Below are positions 52,428 through 61,927 of a stretch of DNA of 64,000 bases, piece after piece. Positions within the stretch are counted from its first letter, which is position 1. Each line of letters starts with the position of its first letter. Position numbers and translations under genes: made by a program. This stretch comes from Sediminibacterium sp. C3 (GTDB lineage: Bacteria > Bacteroidota > Bacteroidia > Chitinophagales > Chitinophagaceae): NCBI RefSeq assembly GCF_000508085.1, contig NZ_KI669560.1:2909476-2973475 (forward strand). The letters run 5' to 3'. The notes beneath the pieces are model-generated. The model saw nothing but the letters and a program-made list of their open reading frames with translations, searched no databases and was not told where the DNA came from.

Positions 52428-52435
52428 CAAAGGTA
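52428..52435 (-). promoter_or_regulatory. -7 box of purQ
   Basis: TACCTTTG on the minus strand, 18 bp before the purQ start at 52409. Confidence 0.65.
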
Positions 52436-52458
52436 CAATCCAGAAAGAGAAAGAATGC

Positions 52459-53442
52459 CTAAAATTTAACGATTTGCCAATTATTGTACATAACAGCAGC
52501 TAAAAGCAGCCAGAATAACAAATTAGGAAAAAGCAACCGCCTGGGAAATGAAAAACTTGCCGAAGCAAAGGGAACTACCGGCACCAAACAAAGCAAAGCT
52601 GCTTCAAAACCAGCGTTATGAAATGCAATGGGCGCAATCGCCATAATCAGGGTCATTACCAGCAGGGAAGACCAGTTCTTCCGCATCTGTATTACCAGGC
52701 GGCTATTGAATTGCTGCCAGTAAAATAGTCCGATAAAAAAACTAATTAAAAAAGCCGACAAACCAATCCACTCCGACTTCGTAAGCGGGGTAAGCGTTTG
52801 GGGAATTTCCAAATCGGGCAGCCAGTTGCTGACCAAAGACAACTGATTGGTTAAATACAATCCGGATACCAGAAAATAGTAGGGCAAAACCATCCCCATG
52901 ATCAGGGTAAACCATTCCTGTAATTTAAAAGCCCGCATGATGCCCAGCGCAAACAATACAACCGGAACAACCAAGGCCGTAGGATGATAACATAGCACCA
53001 TGATGGCTACCAGTAACCCGATATTAAACAAGAGGGTCTTGGGAGCTGGATTATTGTACAGTCGGGTTAACTTGATATAAATCCAAATCAGCAGAAAATT
53101 GGCCAGCAAAGCTGGAGAAATAACAGACCAATCTGGAAACAAGCCCGTCAACAACACATAGGTCATGGCCACGGTATAACTAGAATTGGGGTACATTTTC
53201 TGTTCCGCCAGCAGAAAGTTTAGCCTTAGCGCCTGAATCATTACAATGAGAATATATACCCAGAAACCTGATGTTCCCAGCAATGGTTTCAGATAATGCT
53301 GCAAAAGGAATCCAAAATAGCCCGTGTTCAGGTTTGCTTCTACCGTTACTGGCAAAAAGAAACCATGTCCGTGCACCAGCAGACAAAGCAGCAGTACAAA
53401 TAATATATTGATGATCGATTTGTCTCTGAATAAAAATACCAC
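52459..53442 (-). CDS. DUF6427 family membrane protein
   Basis: A 327-residue protein with about 10 membrane helices. It opens [17 protein letters not shown] and resembles the DUF6427 family of Bacteroidota, whose function is not known. It begins with GTG at 53442, 9 bp after the stop of the upstream secreted protein, so both likely share a transcript. Confidence 0.75.
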   Translation of the reverse strand: MVFLFRDKSIINILFVLLLCLLVHGHGFFLPVTVEANLNTGYFGFLLQHYLKPLLGTSGFWVYILIVMIQALRLNFLLAEQKMYPNSSYTVAMTYVLLTGLFPDWSVISPALLANFLLIWIYIKLTRLYNNPAPKTLLFNIGLLVAIMVLCYHPTALVVPVVLFALGIMRAFKLQEWFTLIMGMVLPYYFLVSGLYLTNQLSLVSNWLPDLEIPQTLTPLTKSEWIGLSAFLISFFIGLFYWQQFNSRLVIQMRKNWSSLLVMTLIMAIAPIAFHNAGFEAALLCLVPVVPFASASFSFPRRLLFPNLLFWLLLAAVMYNNWQIVKF

Positions 53443-53451
53443 GGACGCAAG

Positions 53452-55029
53452 TTAATAATCTATTTTGGCAAAACAGGTGAAGCCTCTGTACATGCAAGGA
53501 ATAATGGCTTGCCTGGAACCTGTTTGCTTGGCATGTCTTGGCATAAAATCGTATCCCCTCTCAAGATTTTTGATGGTGGGGTTTCTATCTATCTGTCCCT
53601 GAGGAGACATTGCCTGGTCGGTCAAGACATTGTTGCGCTTCTCCTGAATATTAAAAAGGAAACGAATCTGGTCTCCTGAATTCAATAATCCATAGCCAAT
53701 ATAATTGTCTGTATTGTCGTCGTATTGGGTTTTCCGAATCACGTTACTCCATTCCATTTTACCGTCCGGCTCAAAGGAAATGATAGCAATATTGTCCGAG
53801 AAATATCGGGTAACATTATTGGGACCCATGGAATTCAGCCCCCATGGAGAACCCCAGGGATACGCATTTAAGCCGGAGCCATAAGGATAATAGCCGCCGA
53901 ATCCCATACCCATTCCAAATCCTGAACCAAAATAAGGGTTGAAGAATGGACTCCGGTTCATCATATCCCAGCGATTGAAATTGTTCCCTCTGGAATTCAT
54001 GTAGGCCGATTCTGCAATCATCATGAAGCCACCATCTCTGCGCAGAATCAGGTTCTTCAGATAAAAATCATTGAAAGCGGTCTTGGTAGATCCTTCCCCT
54101 TTAACATCTGCCCTGAATTCTTCGCTAAACACTGTTGTGGCATTTAGCAGTTCATTGCCGGTATTCTTGTCCCAAAGGGTATAATACAAGCCATCAATAT
54201 TGCCTCTTTTCTGTTTACTGAAAAAGGAAGTAATCAGGATTTTTTTATTTAGGTTATCAATCTTAATTCGGGTATCGTCCAGAAACAGACTTTTTACTTT
54301 TACTTCACTGATAGTGGGATTGATACTGCCGAGAGTTTTAATCACCAGACTTACTTTATTAACACTCTCATTGGCAGCCACGGAGGACTCTCGCAAGCAG
54401 ACCAGATTGCCTTCATTGTCTAAGCCAAATTCTCCCAGGTAGTCGTTTTTATCTGGCATGGGAACGGGGATCCTTACTTTCTCCAGCTGATTGAGTTCCT
54501 TATTGAATACACAGGAAGTAATTACGTGTTCTTTTTCGTTGCGGGTACTAATTTTAAACGCACCCAGCTTTTGCTTGTCTTCACTGTTTACGATGGTATA
54601 GATTCTGTTATTGGCGGTGTATCCCATACCAGATGTAGTATCCAGCATGGTTACTTCACCCATAATTTTCCCTTCCGGGCCAATTTTGGCTGCCATTACA
54701 TAGTAAATATTTCTTTGCTGATACTGATAGATAAAATAGGTGAAATCGGGGTAGGCCAAAAAGTCTGTGCCCAGAATTTTGGTTCTGGATGGAAGGAAAT
54801 CGGCTTTTACTTTGGCATTTAATTTCATTTCTGCATCATAAACAGAAAAGAAATGGTCATCCCTGGCGTTTTTATAAATCAGGAATTTCCCTCCGATTTT
54901 ACCAACCACTTCAAAATTCAACGTACGCGGGTCATCCCTGTCTGGTTCAGAATAAACAATATTCTGGGCAGATGCAGATGCACAAGTTGCTAACATAGCC
55001 CATAAAAAAAACAGAAATGACCTTTTCAT
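53452..55029 (-). CDS. Secreted protein of unknown function
   Basis: A 525-residue exported protein (signal ending CASASAQ). Regular Tyr, Asp and Asn-rich segments and a central Gly/Tyr/Phe-rich stretch (about 345-395, with GSGFGMGMGFGGYYPYG) are the main features; the rest looks like a beta-propeller. No family is recognised. ATG 55029 is chosen over 55035. The -7 box is at 55049-55056. Confidence 0.72.
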   Translation of the reverse strand: MKRSFLFFLWAMLATCASASAQNIVYSEPDRDDPRTLNFEVVGKIGGKFLIYKNARDDHFFSVYDAEMKLNAKVKADFLPSRTKILGTDFLAYPDFTYFIYQYQQRNIYYVMAAKIGPEGKIMGEVTMLDTTSGMGYTANNRIYTIVNSEDKQKLGAFKISTRNEKEHVITSCVFNKELNQLEKVRIPVPMPDKNDYLGEFGLDNEGNLVCLRESSVAANESVNKVSLVIKTLGSINPTISEVKVKSLFLDDTRIKIDNLNKKILITSFFSKQKRGNIDGLYYTLWDKNTGNELLNATTVFSEEFRADVKGEGSTKTAFNDFYLKNLILRRDGGFMMIAESAYMNSRGNNFNRWDMMNRSPFFNPYFGSGFGMGMGFGGYYPYGSGLNAYPWGSPWGLNSMGPNNVTRYFSDNIAIISFEPDGKMEWSNVIRKTQYDDNTDNYIGYGLLNSGDQIRFLFNIQEKRNNVLTDQAMSPQGQIDRNPTIKNLERGYDFMPRHAKQTGSRQAIIPCMYRGFTCFAKIDY

Positions 55030-55048
55030 ACGCACTATCTTTATAGTT

Positions 55049-55056
55049 CAAATGTA
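55049..55056 (-). promoter_or_regulatory. -7 box of the secreted protein gene
   Basis: TACATTTG on the minus strand, 19 bp before the start at 55029. It lies in the divergent region shared with kup. Confidence 0.6.
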
Positions 55057-55094
55057 CGGTTTGTACCAATCATTTGGTTTATACAAATTACCCA

Positions 55095-55102
55095 TACATT
55101 TG
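55095..55102 (+). promoter_or_regulatory. -7 box of kup
   Basis: TACATTTG, 39 bp before the GTG of kup, matches TAnnTTTG. Confidence 0.55.
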
Positions 55103-55141
55103 TTAAACATTGATTCAATTTAATGCTTCAACGCTTCTTTT

Positions 55142-57127
55142 GTGAGTAAAAATATCAACAAAGTTACCGGTGCTGGTCTCTTGATTGCTTTAGGGATTAT
55201 CTACGGTGACATCGGCACTTCTCCCCTCTACGTTTTTAATGCCATTATTACCAACCGGGTTATTTCAGAGGAACTGATTATAGGCGCTTTGTCTTGTATC
55301 ATCTGGACCATCACGCTGCAGACTACGGTGAAGTATGTGTTGATGATTCTGAATGCAGACAATAAAGGAGAAGGGGGAACTTTTGCTTTGTATGCTTTGG
55401 TAAGGCGAAGAAAAAAATGGCTGGTCATTCCCGCCATGATTGGAGGGGCAGCATTGCTGGCAGATGGCATTATCACTCCTCCTATTTCGGTTACTTCTGC
55501 CATTGAGGGCTTGAAGGAATTACCTGCGATGCGTTCTATAACAACAGACAGCATTGTTTTTATTGTAATCAGCATCTTGGCACTTATCTTTTTTATGCAA
55601 CAATTTGGTACGGCAAGTATTGGAAAATTGTTTGGCCCCATTATGACAATCTGGTTTACCATGTTGGCCATACTTGGGCTGGCTCATATGGGTCATGAAT
55701 GGTCTGTTTTTAAAGCACTGAATCCTTACTACGGCATAAAATTACTCATTCAATACCCCAATGGCTTCTGGTTACTGGGTGCCGTTTTTCTCTGTACAAC
55801 CGGAGCAGAAGCTTTGTATTCCGATTTGGGGCATTGCGGAAGAGGCAATATTCGTATTTCCTGGATTTATGTAAAGATTTGTCTTTTACTCAACTACTTT
55901 GGACAAGGAGCATTGTTGTTAAGCACGCATAAAGGCTTATTGGTAAATGCAACCAACAAAGCCCAACTGGGGATCAATGCTTTTTACGATTTAATGCCGG
56001 AATGGTTTATTATTTTCGGAGTTATCATTGCAACATCTGCAGCCATTATTGCCAGCCAGGCCATGATATCGGGATCTTTTACTTTAATTAGTGAAGCCCT
56101 TCGATTGAACCTTTGGCCCAAAATGAAAGTGAGATATCCATCCGAAGAAAGAGGTCAACTATTTGTTCCTGGCATCAATCTGATTTTATTTCTGGGCTGT
56201 CTGGGTGTGGTTTTGTATTTCAGGGAATCCTCCAGAATGGAAGCTGCATATGGCTTAGCCATTGTAGTTACCATGTTAACTACTACCATTTTATATGCCA
56301 ATTTCTTAGTACTTAAAAGAACAGCGTCTGTTTGGATTTATATATTCCTGGTTTTCTATCTGATATATGAATCAGCATTCCTGATTGCACTAATGGAAAA
56401 ATTTGTACACGGTGGTTATGTTACTTTACTGGTTGGTGGTGCTTTGTTTGCTGTTATGTATGTATGGTACCGTAGTCGTAAGATTAAAAACCGTTACGTA
56501 GAATTTGTCCGCTTGGAAAATTATATTCCAATGATTCAGGAGCTGAGCAACGACAAGAGCATTCCCAAATATGCTACCCACCTGGTGTACATGACCAGTG
56601 CCAATAACCACAATGAAATTGAACACAAGATTATTTATTCTATCCTGAATAAGAAACCTAAAAGAGCCGATATCTACTGGTTTGTTCACGTGGATGTACT
56701 GGATGATCCCTACTCTTGTGAATATACTGTTGAGCATATTATTCCCAACGATATCATCCGAATAGAATTCAGACTGGGTTTCAGGGTAGAACACCGCATT
56801 AATCTCATGTTCAGAAAAGTGGTTGAGGAACTGGTGAAGAACAAAGAAGTGAATATTACCAGCCGATACGAAAGCCTTGAGAAAAACAATATTGTGGGCG
56901 ACTTTCAGTTTATCGTGATGGAAAAGTACCTGAGCCAGGACAATGAATTACCGTTCTTAGAGCGCATCATTATGAAACTCTATTTCTGGCTTAAGGAAAT
57001 ATCGCTGAGCGAAGAAAGAGGCTTTGGTCTGGACCCCAGCAATGTTACCATTGAGAAATTCCCGTTGATTGTGGCACCTGTTTCCAAGTTGAAACTATCC
57101 CGTATCTTTCCGGAAGGGGAAGAATAA
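55142..57127 (+). CDS. kup: KUP-family potassium transporter
   Basis: A 661-residue inner-membrane potassium/proton symporter with 12 membrane helices (to about 450) and a cytoplasmic C-terminal domain. ALGIIYGDIGTSPLYVF (17-33) and GGTFALYAL are the family signature. It starts with GTG. The two tandem alpha/beta hydrolases follow within 11 bp. Confidence 0.95.
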   Translation: MSKNINKVTGAGLLIALGIIYGDIGTSPLYVFNAIITNRVISEELIIGALSCIIWTITLQTTVKYVLMILNADNKGEGGTFALYALVRRRKKWLVIPAMIGGAALLADGIITPPISVTSAIEGLKELPAMRSITTDSIVFIVISILALIFFMQQFGTASIGKLFGPIMTIWFTMLAILGLAHMGHEWSVFKALNPYYGIKLLIQYPNGFWLLGAVFLCTTGAEALYSDLGHCGRGNIRISWIYVKICLLLNYFGQGALLLSTHKGLLVNATNKAQLGINAFYDLMPEWFIIFGVIIATSAAIIASQAMISGSFTLISEALRLNLWPKMKVRYPSEERGQLFVPGINLILFLGCLGVVLYFRESSRMEAAYGLAIVVTMLTTTILYANFLVLKRTASVWIYIFLVFYLIYESAFLIALMEKFVHGGYVTLLVGGALFAVMYVWYRSRKIKNRYVEFVRLENYIPMIQELSNDKSIPKYATHLVYMTSANNHNEIEHKIIYSILNKKPKRADIYWFVHVDVLDDPYSCEYTVEHIIPNDIIRIEFRLGFRVEHRINLMFRKVVEELVKNKEVNITSRYESLEKNNIVGDFQFIVMEKYLSQDNELPFLERIIMKLYFWLKEISLSEERGFGLDPSNVTIEKFPLIVAPVSKLKLSRIFPEGEE

Positions 57128-57138
57128 AATCAAATCAT

Positions 57139-57927
57139 TTGGGTACCGTTCTATTGTATGTATTAGGGGGTTACTTACTTATCGTAATCATAGGATATTT
57201 CGTCCAGGAAAAACTCATTTTCAAACCGGAAAAACTAGCCCCGGACTTTGAATACAAATACGACGCTCCTTTTGAAGAATTGTTTTTTGATATAGCACCC
57301 GGAGTTCGAATTAATGGTTTACATTTTTACGTTAAAGAACCCAAGGGATTAATTCTTTATTTCCATGGCAATTCCAGAAGCATTAAAGGCTGGGCAAAGT
57401 ATGCCAAGGATTTTTACCGCTTTCAGTACGACGTGGTACTGGTAGATTACCGGGGGTTTGGAAAGAGTACTGGCAAAAGAAGCGAAAAGGAAATGCTGGC
57501 CGACATGCAGTTTGTTTATGATCAACTTAAACTGAAATATCCTGAACACCATATGTTGGTATATGGAAGAAGCCTGGGCAGTGGATTTGCCACCAAAATA
57601 GCCGCAGACAATTCACCGAGATACCTGATTCTAGATGCTCCGTATTATAGTTTTATTAAAGTAGCAGAAAGATTTACACCCTTTATACCACACAAACTAA
57701 CCCTGCGTTTTAAACTACAAACCGATCAGTGGATTCGCAAAGTGAACTGTCATACTTATATTATTCACGGCACCAAAGACTGGTTGATTCCCATAAAACA
57801 CAGTAAAAATCTGCAACAACTGAACCCTCATAAAATCACTCTCATCAGTATTCACGGAGGAGGTCATAATAACCTGCCCTCTTTTGCGGAGTATCATAAT
57901 TTTATCAGAGATATCTTAAAATATTAA
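57139..57927 (+). CDS. Membrane-anchored alpha/beta hydrolase 1
   Basis: A 262-residue protein with one N-terminal membrane helix (about 3-22) and an alpha/beta-hydrolase domain with FHGNSRSIKGWAKY, nucleophile Ser in YGRSLGSG, Asp in HGTKDWLIP and His in GGGHNNL. The family (BEM46-like serine hydrolases) has unknown substrates. The likely start is TTG at 57139; no better start lies before the helix. It follows kup by 11 bp. Confidence 0.82.
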   Translation: MGTVLLYVLGGYLLIVIIGYFVQEKLIFKPEKLAPDFEYKYDAPFEELFFDIAPGVRINGLHFYVKEPKGLILYFHGNSRSIKGWAKYAKDFYRFQYDVVLVDYRGFGKSTGKRSEKEMLADMQFVYDQLKLKYPEHHMLVYGRSLGSGFATKIAADNSPRYLILDAPYYSFIKVAERFTPFIPHKLTLRFKLQTDQWIRKVNCHTYIIHGTKDWLIPIKHSKNLQQLNPHKITLISIHGGGHNNLPSFAEYHNFIRDILKY

Positions 57928-57941
57928 GCAGGCATTCTGCT

Positions 57942-57949
57942 TACCTTTG
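57942..57949 (+). promoter_or_regulatory. -7 box of alpha/beta hydrolase 2
   Basis: TACCTTTG ends 4 bp before the GTG at 57954. Confidence 0.5.
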
Positions 57950-57953
57950 TGCC

Positions 57954-58760
57954 GTGAAAAAAATTACTTTCTTCTACTACCTTAAAATGGGGCTTCTGCT
58001 CTATGCATTGATTGGTTCCGTATTGTTTATTCTTCAGGATCATTTACTCTTTCACCCCAAAGCTGTAGAAGCAGACAGTAGCTATGGTTTTGCAGAACCG
58101 TACCAGGAGTCTGTGATACCACTGGATGCCAAAACCCAGTTTCATGTGGTGCATTTTACCGTACCGGATAGTATTCGCAAGGGTGTTGTTTTATATTTTC
58201 ATGGCAACCAGAAAAATATTGGTCGTTATGCCCCCTATGCGAAATTATTTACCCGCAACCACTATGAAGTATGGATGATTGACTATCCCAAATTTGGTAA
58301 ATCAACCGGCGAACTCACAGAAGAAAATTTATACGAAGGCGCTTTGCAATTATATATGCTGGCAAAGATTCGGTTTAAACCGGAACAAATTATTATCTAC
58401 GGAAAATCAATCGGAACCGGCATTGCCACTCAATTGGCTTCTATCAGGGATTGTAAGGCACTGGTACTGGAAACACCTTATTATAGTATGAAGTCATTGC
58501 TTGGGCGATATTTATTCATGTATCCCCTACAACAACTATTGCATTTTAAATTTCCCACTGCAGACTATTTACCCAAAGTAACCGCACCTGTTCGTATTTT
58601 TCATGGTAGCGACGATGGAGTCATTCCTTATAGCAATGCAAAAAAACTGGAACCCTTATTGAAAAAAGGAGATGCTTTTATTACGATTCCTGAAGGAGTA
58701 CACAACAATTTAACAGAAAGCAAGATCATGCAGCAGGAGTTGAATAAACTCATGCAATAA
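57954..58760 (+). CDS. Membrane-anchored alpha/beta hydrolase 2
   Basis: A 268-residue paralogue of the gene before it, with an N-terminal membrane helix (about 8-27), FHGNQKNIGRYAPY, nucleophile Ser in YGKSIGTG, Asp in HGSDDGVIP and His in GVHNNL. The start is GTG at 57954. Same-fold tandem copies suggest duplication. The 35 bp to the next gene (58761-58795) show nothing. Confidence 0.82.
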   Translation: MKKITFFYYLKMGLLLYALIGSVLFILQDHLLFHPKAVEADSSYGFAEPYQESVIPLDAKTQFHVVHFTVPDSIRKGVVLYFHGNQKNIGRYAPYAKLFTRNHYEVWMIDYPKFGKSTGELTEENLYEGALQLYMLAKIRFKPEQIIIYGKSIGTGIATQLASIRDCKALVLETPYYSMKSLLGRYLFMYPLQQLLHFKFPTADYLPKVTAPVRIFHGSDDGVIPYSNAKKLEPLLKKGDAFITIPEGVHNNLTESKIMQQELNKLMQ

Positions 58761-58795
58761 GGGTTGGACGACCATTAAAAGGTGTCGCATTTCGC

Positions 58796-59707
58796 TTACA
58801 ATTCTTTCAACGTAACCGATTGAGCAGTTACACGCAAACTCACTGGCATTCCTACTTTCAGCGCCACATTTTCCTTGGCATGGCTTACCGGAAAATGATA
58901 ACAAACCGGATAATCATACTCGGCAATATGTTCCTGAATTAACTCCTCCAGTTTTTTACCGAAAGGCCTTGTAGTGTCTTTGCATTCGGTAAATCCTCCG
59001 ATAATCAATCCGCTCAATTGCTTAAGCACACCCGCACGTTTTAACTGAATCAACATGCGATCAATATTGTAAAGGTATTCTCCCACATCTTCTATAAATA
59101 GAATCGCCCCCTTTGTTTTATACAAAATTGAAGAACCTGCCAGATGTGCCAGCAGCGCAAGATTTCCTCCCACTAATGGGCCTGTAGCTTCCCCTATTCT
59201 GTTCATGGCATAGGGCTTGGTAGTATACTGATTTTTCTTTCCTGTGAGCGCGTTGTGCAGCGACTGTACATACGGCCCTTTGGCTCCCCCCTTATTAAAA
59301 GCATTGGCCATGGGTGCGTGCAGGGATGCTACTTTACACTTGCTAAATAAATATGCATGCAAGACAGTAATATCGCTGAAGCCAATGATCCATTTGGGCT
59401 GTTTACGAAACGCTTTAAAATTCAATTGATCAATAATGCGGGTAACCCCATAGCCTCCCCGTCCGCAAAGAATGGCTTTGATAGTTGGCTCATCCAGCAT
59501 GGCTTGTAGCTCATCTCTTCTTTCTTCATCGGTTCCACTAAAATAGTTGCTGGAATTACTACCCACCGTTTTCCCAATCAACACTTGAAAGCCCCATTGC
59601 TGAAGGGTTTTTACGCAGGTTTTAATATTTGCCGCATCCATGTATCCGGCAGGACAGGTAATGGCAATTGTATCTCCTTTTTTTAAATAGGGCGGGATGG
59701 TAATCAT
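58796..59707 (-). CDS. LD-carboxypeptidase (S66), cytoplasmic copy
   Basis: A 303-residue serine peptidase with no signal peptide. The nucleophile lies in IIGFSDITVLH and the His in the C-terminal PVSHAKENVALKVG. It trims the terminal D-Ala from muropeptide tetrapeptides during peptidoglycan recycling. It follows its paralogue (59711-60742) by 3 bp in one operon. Confidence 0.88.
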   Translation of the reverse strand: MITIPPYLKKGDTIAITCPAGYMDAANIKTCVKTLQQWGFQVLIGKTVGSNSSNYFSGTDEERRDELQAMLDEPTIKAILCGRGGYGVTRIIDQLNFKAFRKQPKWIIGFSDITVLHAYLFSKCKVASLHAPMANAFNKGGAKGPYVQSLHNALTGKKNQYTTKPYAMNRIGEATGPLVGGNLALLAHLAGSSILYKTKGAILFIEDVGEYLYNIDRMLIQLKRAGVLKQLSGLIIGGFTECKDTTRPFGKKLEELIQEHIAEYDYPVCYHFPVSHAKENVALKVGMPVSLRVTAQSVTLKEL

Positions 59708-59710
59708 GGT

Positions 59711-60742
59711 TTAGATTTCTTGTAGTTCAACTTTCTCAGGGCTTACCGTTAAGCGATGCGGCATTCCCATTTTCAGGGCAAAATTATTTTTGATATGTCC
59801 AACCGGAAAATCAAAACAAACGGGATAATTAAAAGTGCTGATTTTTTCCTGTACAATGGTGTAAATATCTCTACCAAAAGGAACGGCAGGATTGTCCACT
59901 TTTATATTGGTAAATCCCCCAATAATTAATCCACTCAACTGGTCTAGTTTTCCCGACCGAAGCAGATTACAAAACATGCGATCAATATTGTACAAGGGCT
60001 CTCCCACATCTTCCAGTACCAGTATCTTTCCCTTGGTTTGAATCATGGAAGCTGAACCATTCAGGTTCTCTAAAATTTTTAAATTTCCTCCGATAATTTT
60101 TCCTTCTGCCATACCGTACCGATTGGCAGTAGCAGTTGGTGCAGGATAATTTACTTTTCTTCCTTCCAGTGCATCCTTGATAGATAGAATGGTAGCTTTT
60201 TGTATTTCATCCGCCTGCTCCCAGTCTTTGGGAAAACTGCCGCACATTTTGGCGTGGATACTGGCCATTCCCACCACCTGATGAAGATGACTATGCAGTA
60301 CTGTAATATCACTGAAACCAATGATCCACTTCGGATGTTTTCGGAAATAACTAAAGTTCAACTGATCAATGATACGCACCGTTCCGTAGCCACCGGTTGC
60401 ACAAAGAATCGCATGAATTTCGGGGTCATCCATCATGCGCTGAAAATCGGTGGCTCTCTCTGCGTCGGTTCCGCCAAAAGTATGGTCGGTTTTACCTACC
60501 GTTTCTCCTAACTGAACCTTGTAACCCCAGGATTCCAGAATGATCTTACAGGGTTGTATGGTTTCTTCCAATGCAAAACCTGCAGGACAGGTAATCCCAA
60601 TGGTATCACCGGGTTGCAGGTAACGGGGTTGTCTGATTTTTCTTGCGGAACGCTCAGAAGCAATCGCACTCAGCGGTGCAGCCATCAGCGGCATTGACAG
60701 CAATCCCATTCCCGCCATTTGTAAAAAGGAATTTCTTTTCAT
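59711..60742 (-). CDS. LD-carboxypeptidase (S66), exported copy
   Basis: A 343-residue paralogue with an N-terminal signal (1-29, AAPLSAIASE), so it should act in the periplasm while its neighbour acts in the cytoplasm. The same IIGFSDITVLH and PVGHIKNNFALKMG motifs are present. The start overlaps the stop of the RHH gene (ATGA), so translation is coupled. Confidence 0.85.
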   Translation of the reverse strand: MKRNSFLQMAGMGLLSMPLMAAPLSAIASERSARKIRQPRYLQPGDTIGITCPAGFALEETIQPCKIILESWGYKVQLGETVGKTDHTFGGTDAERATDFQRMMDDPEIHAILCATGGYGTVRIIDQLNFSYFRKHPKWIIGFSDITVLHSHLHQVVGMASIHAKMCGSFPKDWEQADEIQKATILSIKDALEGRKVNYPAPTATANRYGMAEGKIIGGNLKILENLNGSASMIQTKGKILVLEDVGEPLYNIDRMFCNLLRSGKLDQLSGLIIGGFTNIKVDNPAVPFGRDIYTIVQEKISTFNYPVCFDFPVGHIKNNFALKMGMPHRLTVSPEKVELQEI

Positions 60743-60927
60743 CAGGAACTTTTCTTGGGTTTAGGTTTTATGGCAACAGCTTCTTTTTTCCGGCCTGCCG
60801 CTTTCAATGCCTGATCAATCAGCATTTCAATCTGGCCATTGACGCTTCTAAACTCGTCTGCCGCCCATTTTTCAAGGGCGGCATACGATTGCTGATCTAT
60901 GCGCAAAACAAATGACTTTTTACTCAA
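60742..60927 (-). CDS. Ribbon-helix-helix (Arc-like) small protein
   Basis: A 61-residue protein. KKSFVLRIDQQSYAALEKWA and SVNGQIEMLIDQAL fit a ribbon-helix-helix fold; the tail is Lys-rich. Arc-family DNA-binding proteins next to SPFH genes are found in many bacteria. It may regulate its operon through the repeats at 61831-61853. It lies between the SPFH gene (15 bp upstream) and the exported LD-carboxypeptidase. Confidence 0.8.
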   Translation of the reverse strand: MSKKSFVLRIDQQSYAALEKWAADEFRSVNGQIEMLIDQALKAAGRKKEAVAIKPKPKKSS

Positions 60928-60942
60928 AACAACTCCTTTAGA

Positions 60943-61821
60943 TTATTGATACAAACTGCCGGTATTCACCACTGGGGATGCTGCCCGATCACCACACAAT
61001 ACTACCAGTAAATTACTTACCATGGCAGCTTTGCGCTCTTCGTCCAACTCCACCATTTGCTTTTGGGACAATAAATCCAATGCCATTTCCACCATACCTA
61101 CCGCACCTTCTACAATTTTACTTCTGGCCGCAACAATAGCAGTAGCCTGCTGGCGCTGTAACATGGCCTGGGCAATTTCTGGCGCATACGCCAGGTGACT
61201 GATACGGGCTTCCTTAATTACAATACCTGCTTTGAACATGCGCTCGTTCAACTCAGACTCCAGCATCTGAATCACTTTCTCTCCACCGTCTCTTAGGGTT
61301 ACAGCTGCATTTTCATCTTCAATGCTATCATACGGACAGGTAGAAGCCATATGTCTTAAAGCTGCTTCACTCTGGTTGGTCATATAGCTAGAGAAATTAA
61401 CCACATCAAAGCATACCTTATACGTGTCTTCAATCTGCCATAAAATAACGGCTGCAATTTCAATGGGGTTGCCCAGCTTATCGTTTACTTTTAGCTTAGT
61501 GCTTTCTAAACTCTGTAATCGCAGAGACACTTTCTGCTTGGTATACAAGGGATTTACAAAAATCAATCCGTTGTCTTTTACCGTACCCACATACTTACCA
61601 AAGAAAGTAAGTACTACACTGGTATTGGGTTGAACCACTACCAATCCTAATAGCAAAAAGAAGGAAGCAATAAAATCAATAACAACGAACCAGATCAACA
61701 GGCTCCGTGTTGAGTTCTCTGCACCTTTCATTTGAGTCAGTGCATATATGCCTGCAGCCACCATAACAGTAACCAGTAATAAAACCAGAAACCCTTGTGC
61801 TGCCTTAATGGTCTTTTCCAT
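60943..61821 (-). CDS. SPFH/Band 7 domain protein
   Basis: A 292-residue membrane-anchored protein with two N-terminal helices (about 12-28 and 42-64), a Band 7 domain (about 65-215) and an Ala/Gln-rich coiled coil (about 222-245, EIAQAMLQRQQAT). Such proteins organise membrane microdomains and often scaffold proteases or transporters. It heads an operon with the RHH gene and the LD-carboxypeptidases, linking it to the envelope. Confidence 0.88.
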   Translation of the reverse strand: MEKTIKAAQGFLVLLLVTVMVAAGIYALTQMKGAENSTRSLLIWFVVIDFIASFFLLLGLVVVQPNTSVVLTFFGKYVGTVKDNGLIFVNPLYTKQKVSLRLQSLESTKLKVNDKLGNPIEIAAVILWQIEDTYKVCFDVVNFSSYMTNQSEAALRHMASTCPYDSIEDENAAVTLRDGGEKVIQMLESELNERMFKAGIVIKEARISHLAYAPEIAQAMLQRQQATAIVAARSKIVEGAVGMVEMALDLLSQKQMVELDEERKAAMVSNLLVVLCGDRAASPVVNTGSLYQ

Positions 61822-61830
61822 AAAATTTAT

Positions 61831-61857
61831 TTTGATATTAATTTGATATCAAATATA
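61831..61857 (-). promoter_or_regulatory. Promoter and repeats of the SPFH operon
   Basis: TATATTTG (61850-61857, minus strand) is a -7 box. TTTGATAT occurs at 61831-61838 and 61842-61849, 11 bp apart, and the second lies in the perfect 12-bp palindrome TTTGATATCAAA (61842-61853), which overlaps the box. This is a good operator for a ribbon-helix-helix protein. Confidence 0.6.
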
Positions 61858-61895
61858 CATCAGATTCTGAAATTTCCAAATAAACTTGCATTTAG

Positions 61896-61903
61896 TACCT
61901 TTG
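61896..61903 (+). promoter_or_regulatory. -7 box of metG
   Basis: TACCTTTG, 24 bp before the metG ATG at 61928. Divergent from the SPFH operon promoter. Confidence 0.6.
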
Positions 61904-61927
61904 CCCACTGCAAAAGCAGGATAGAAC

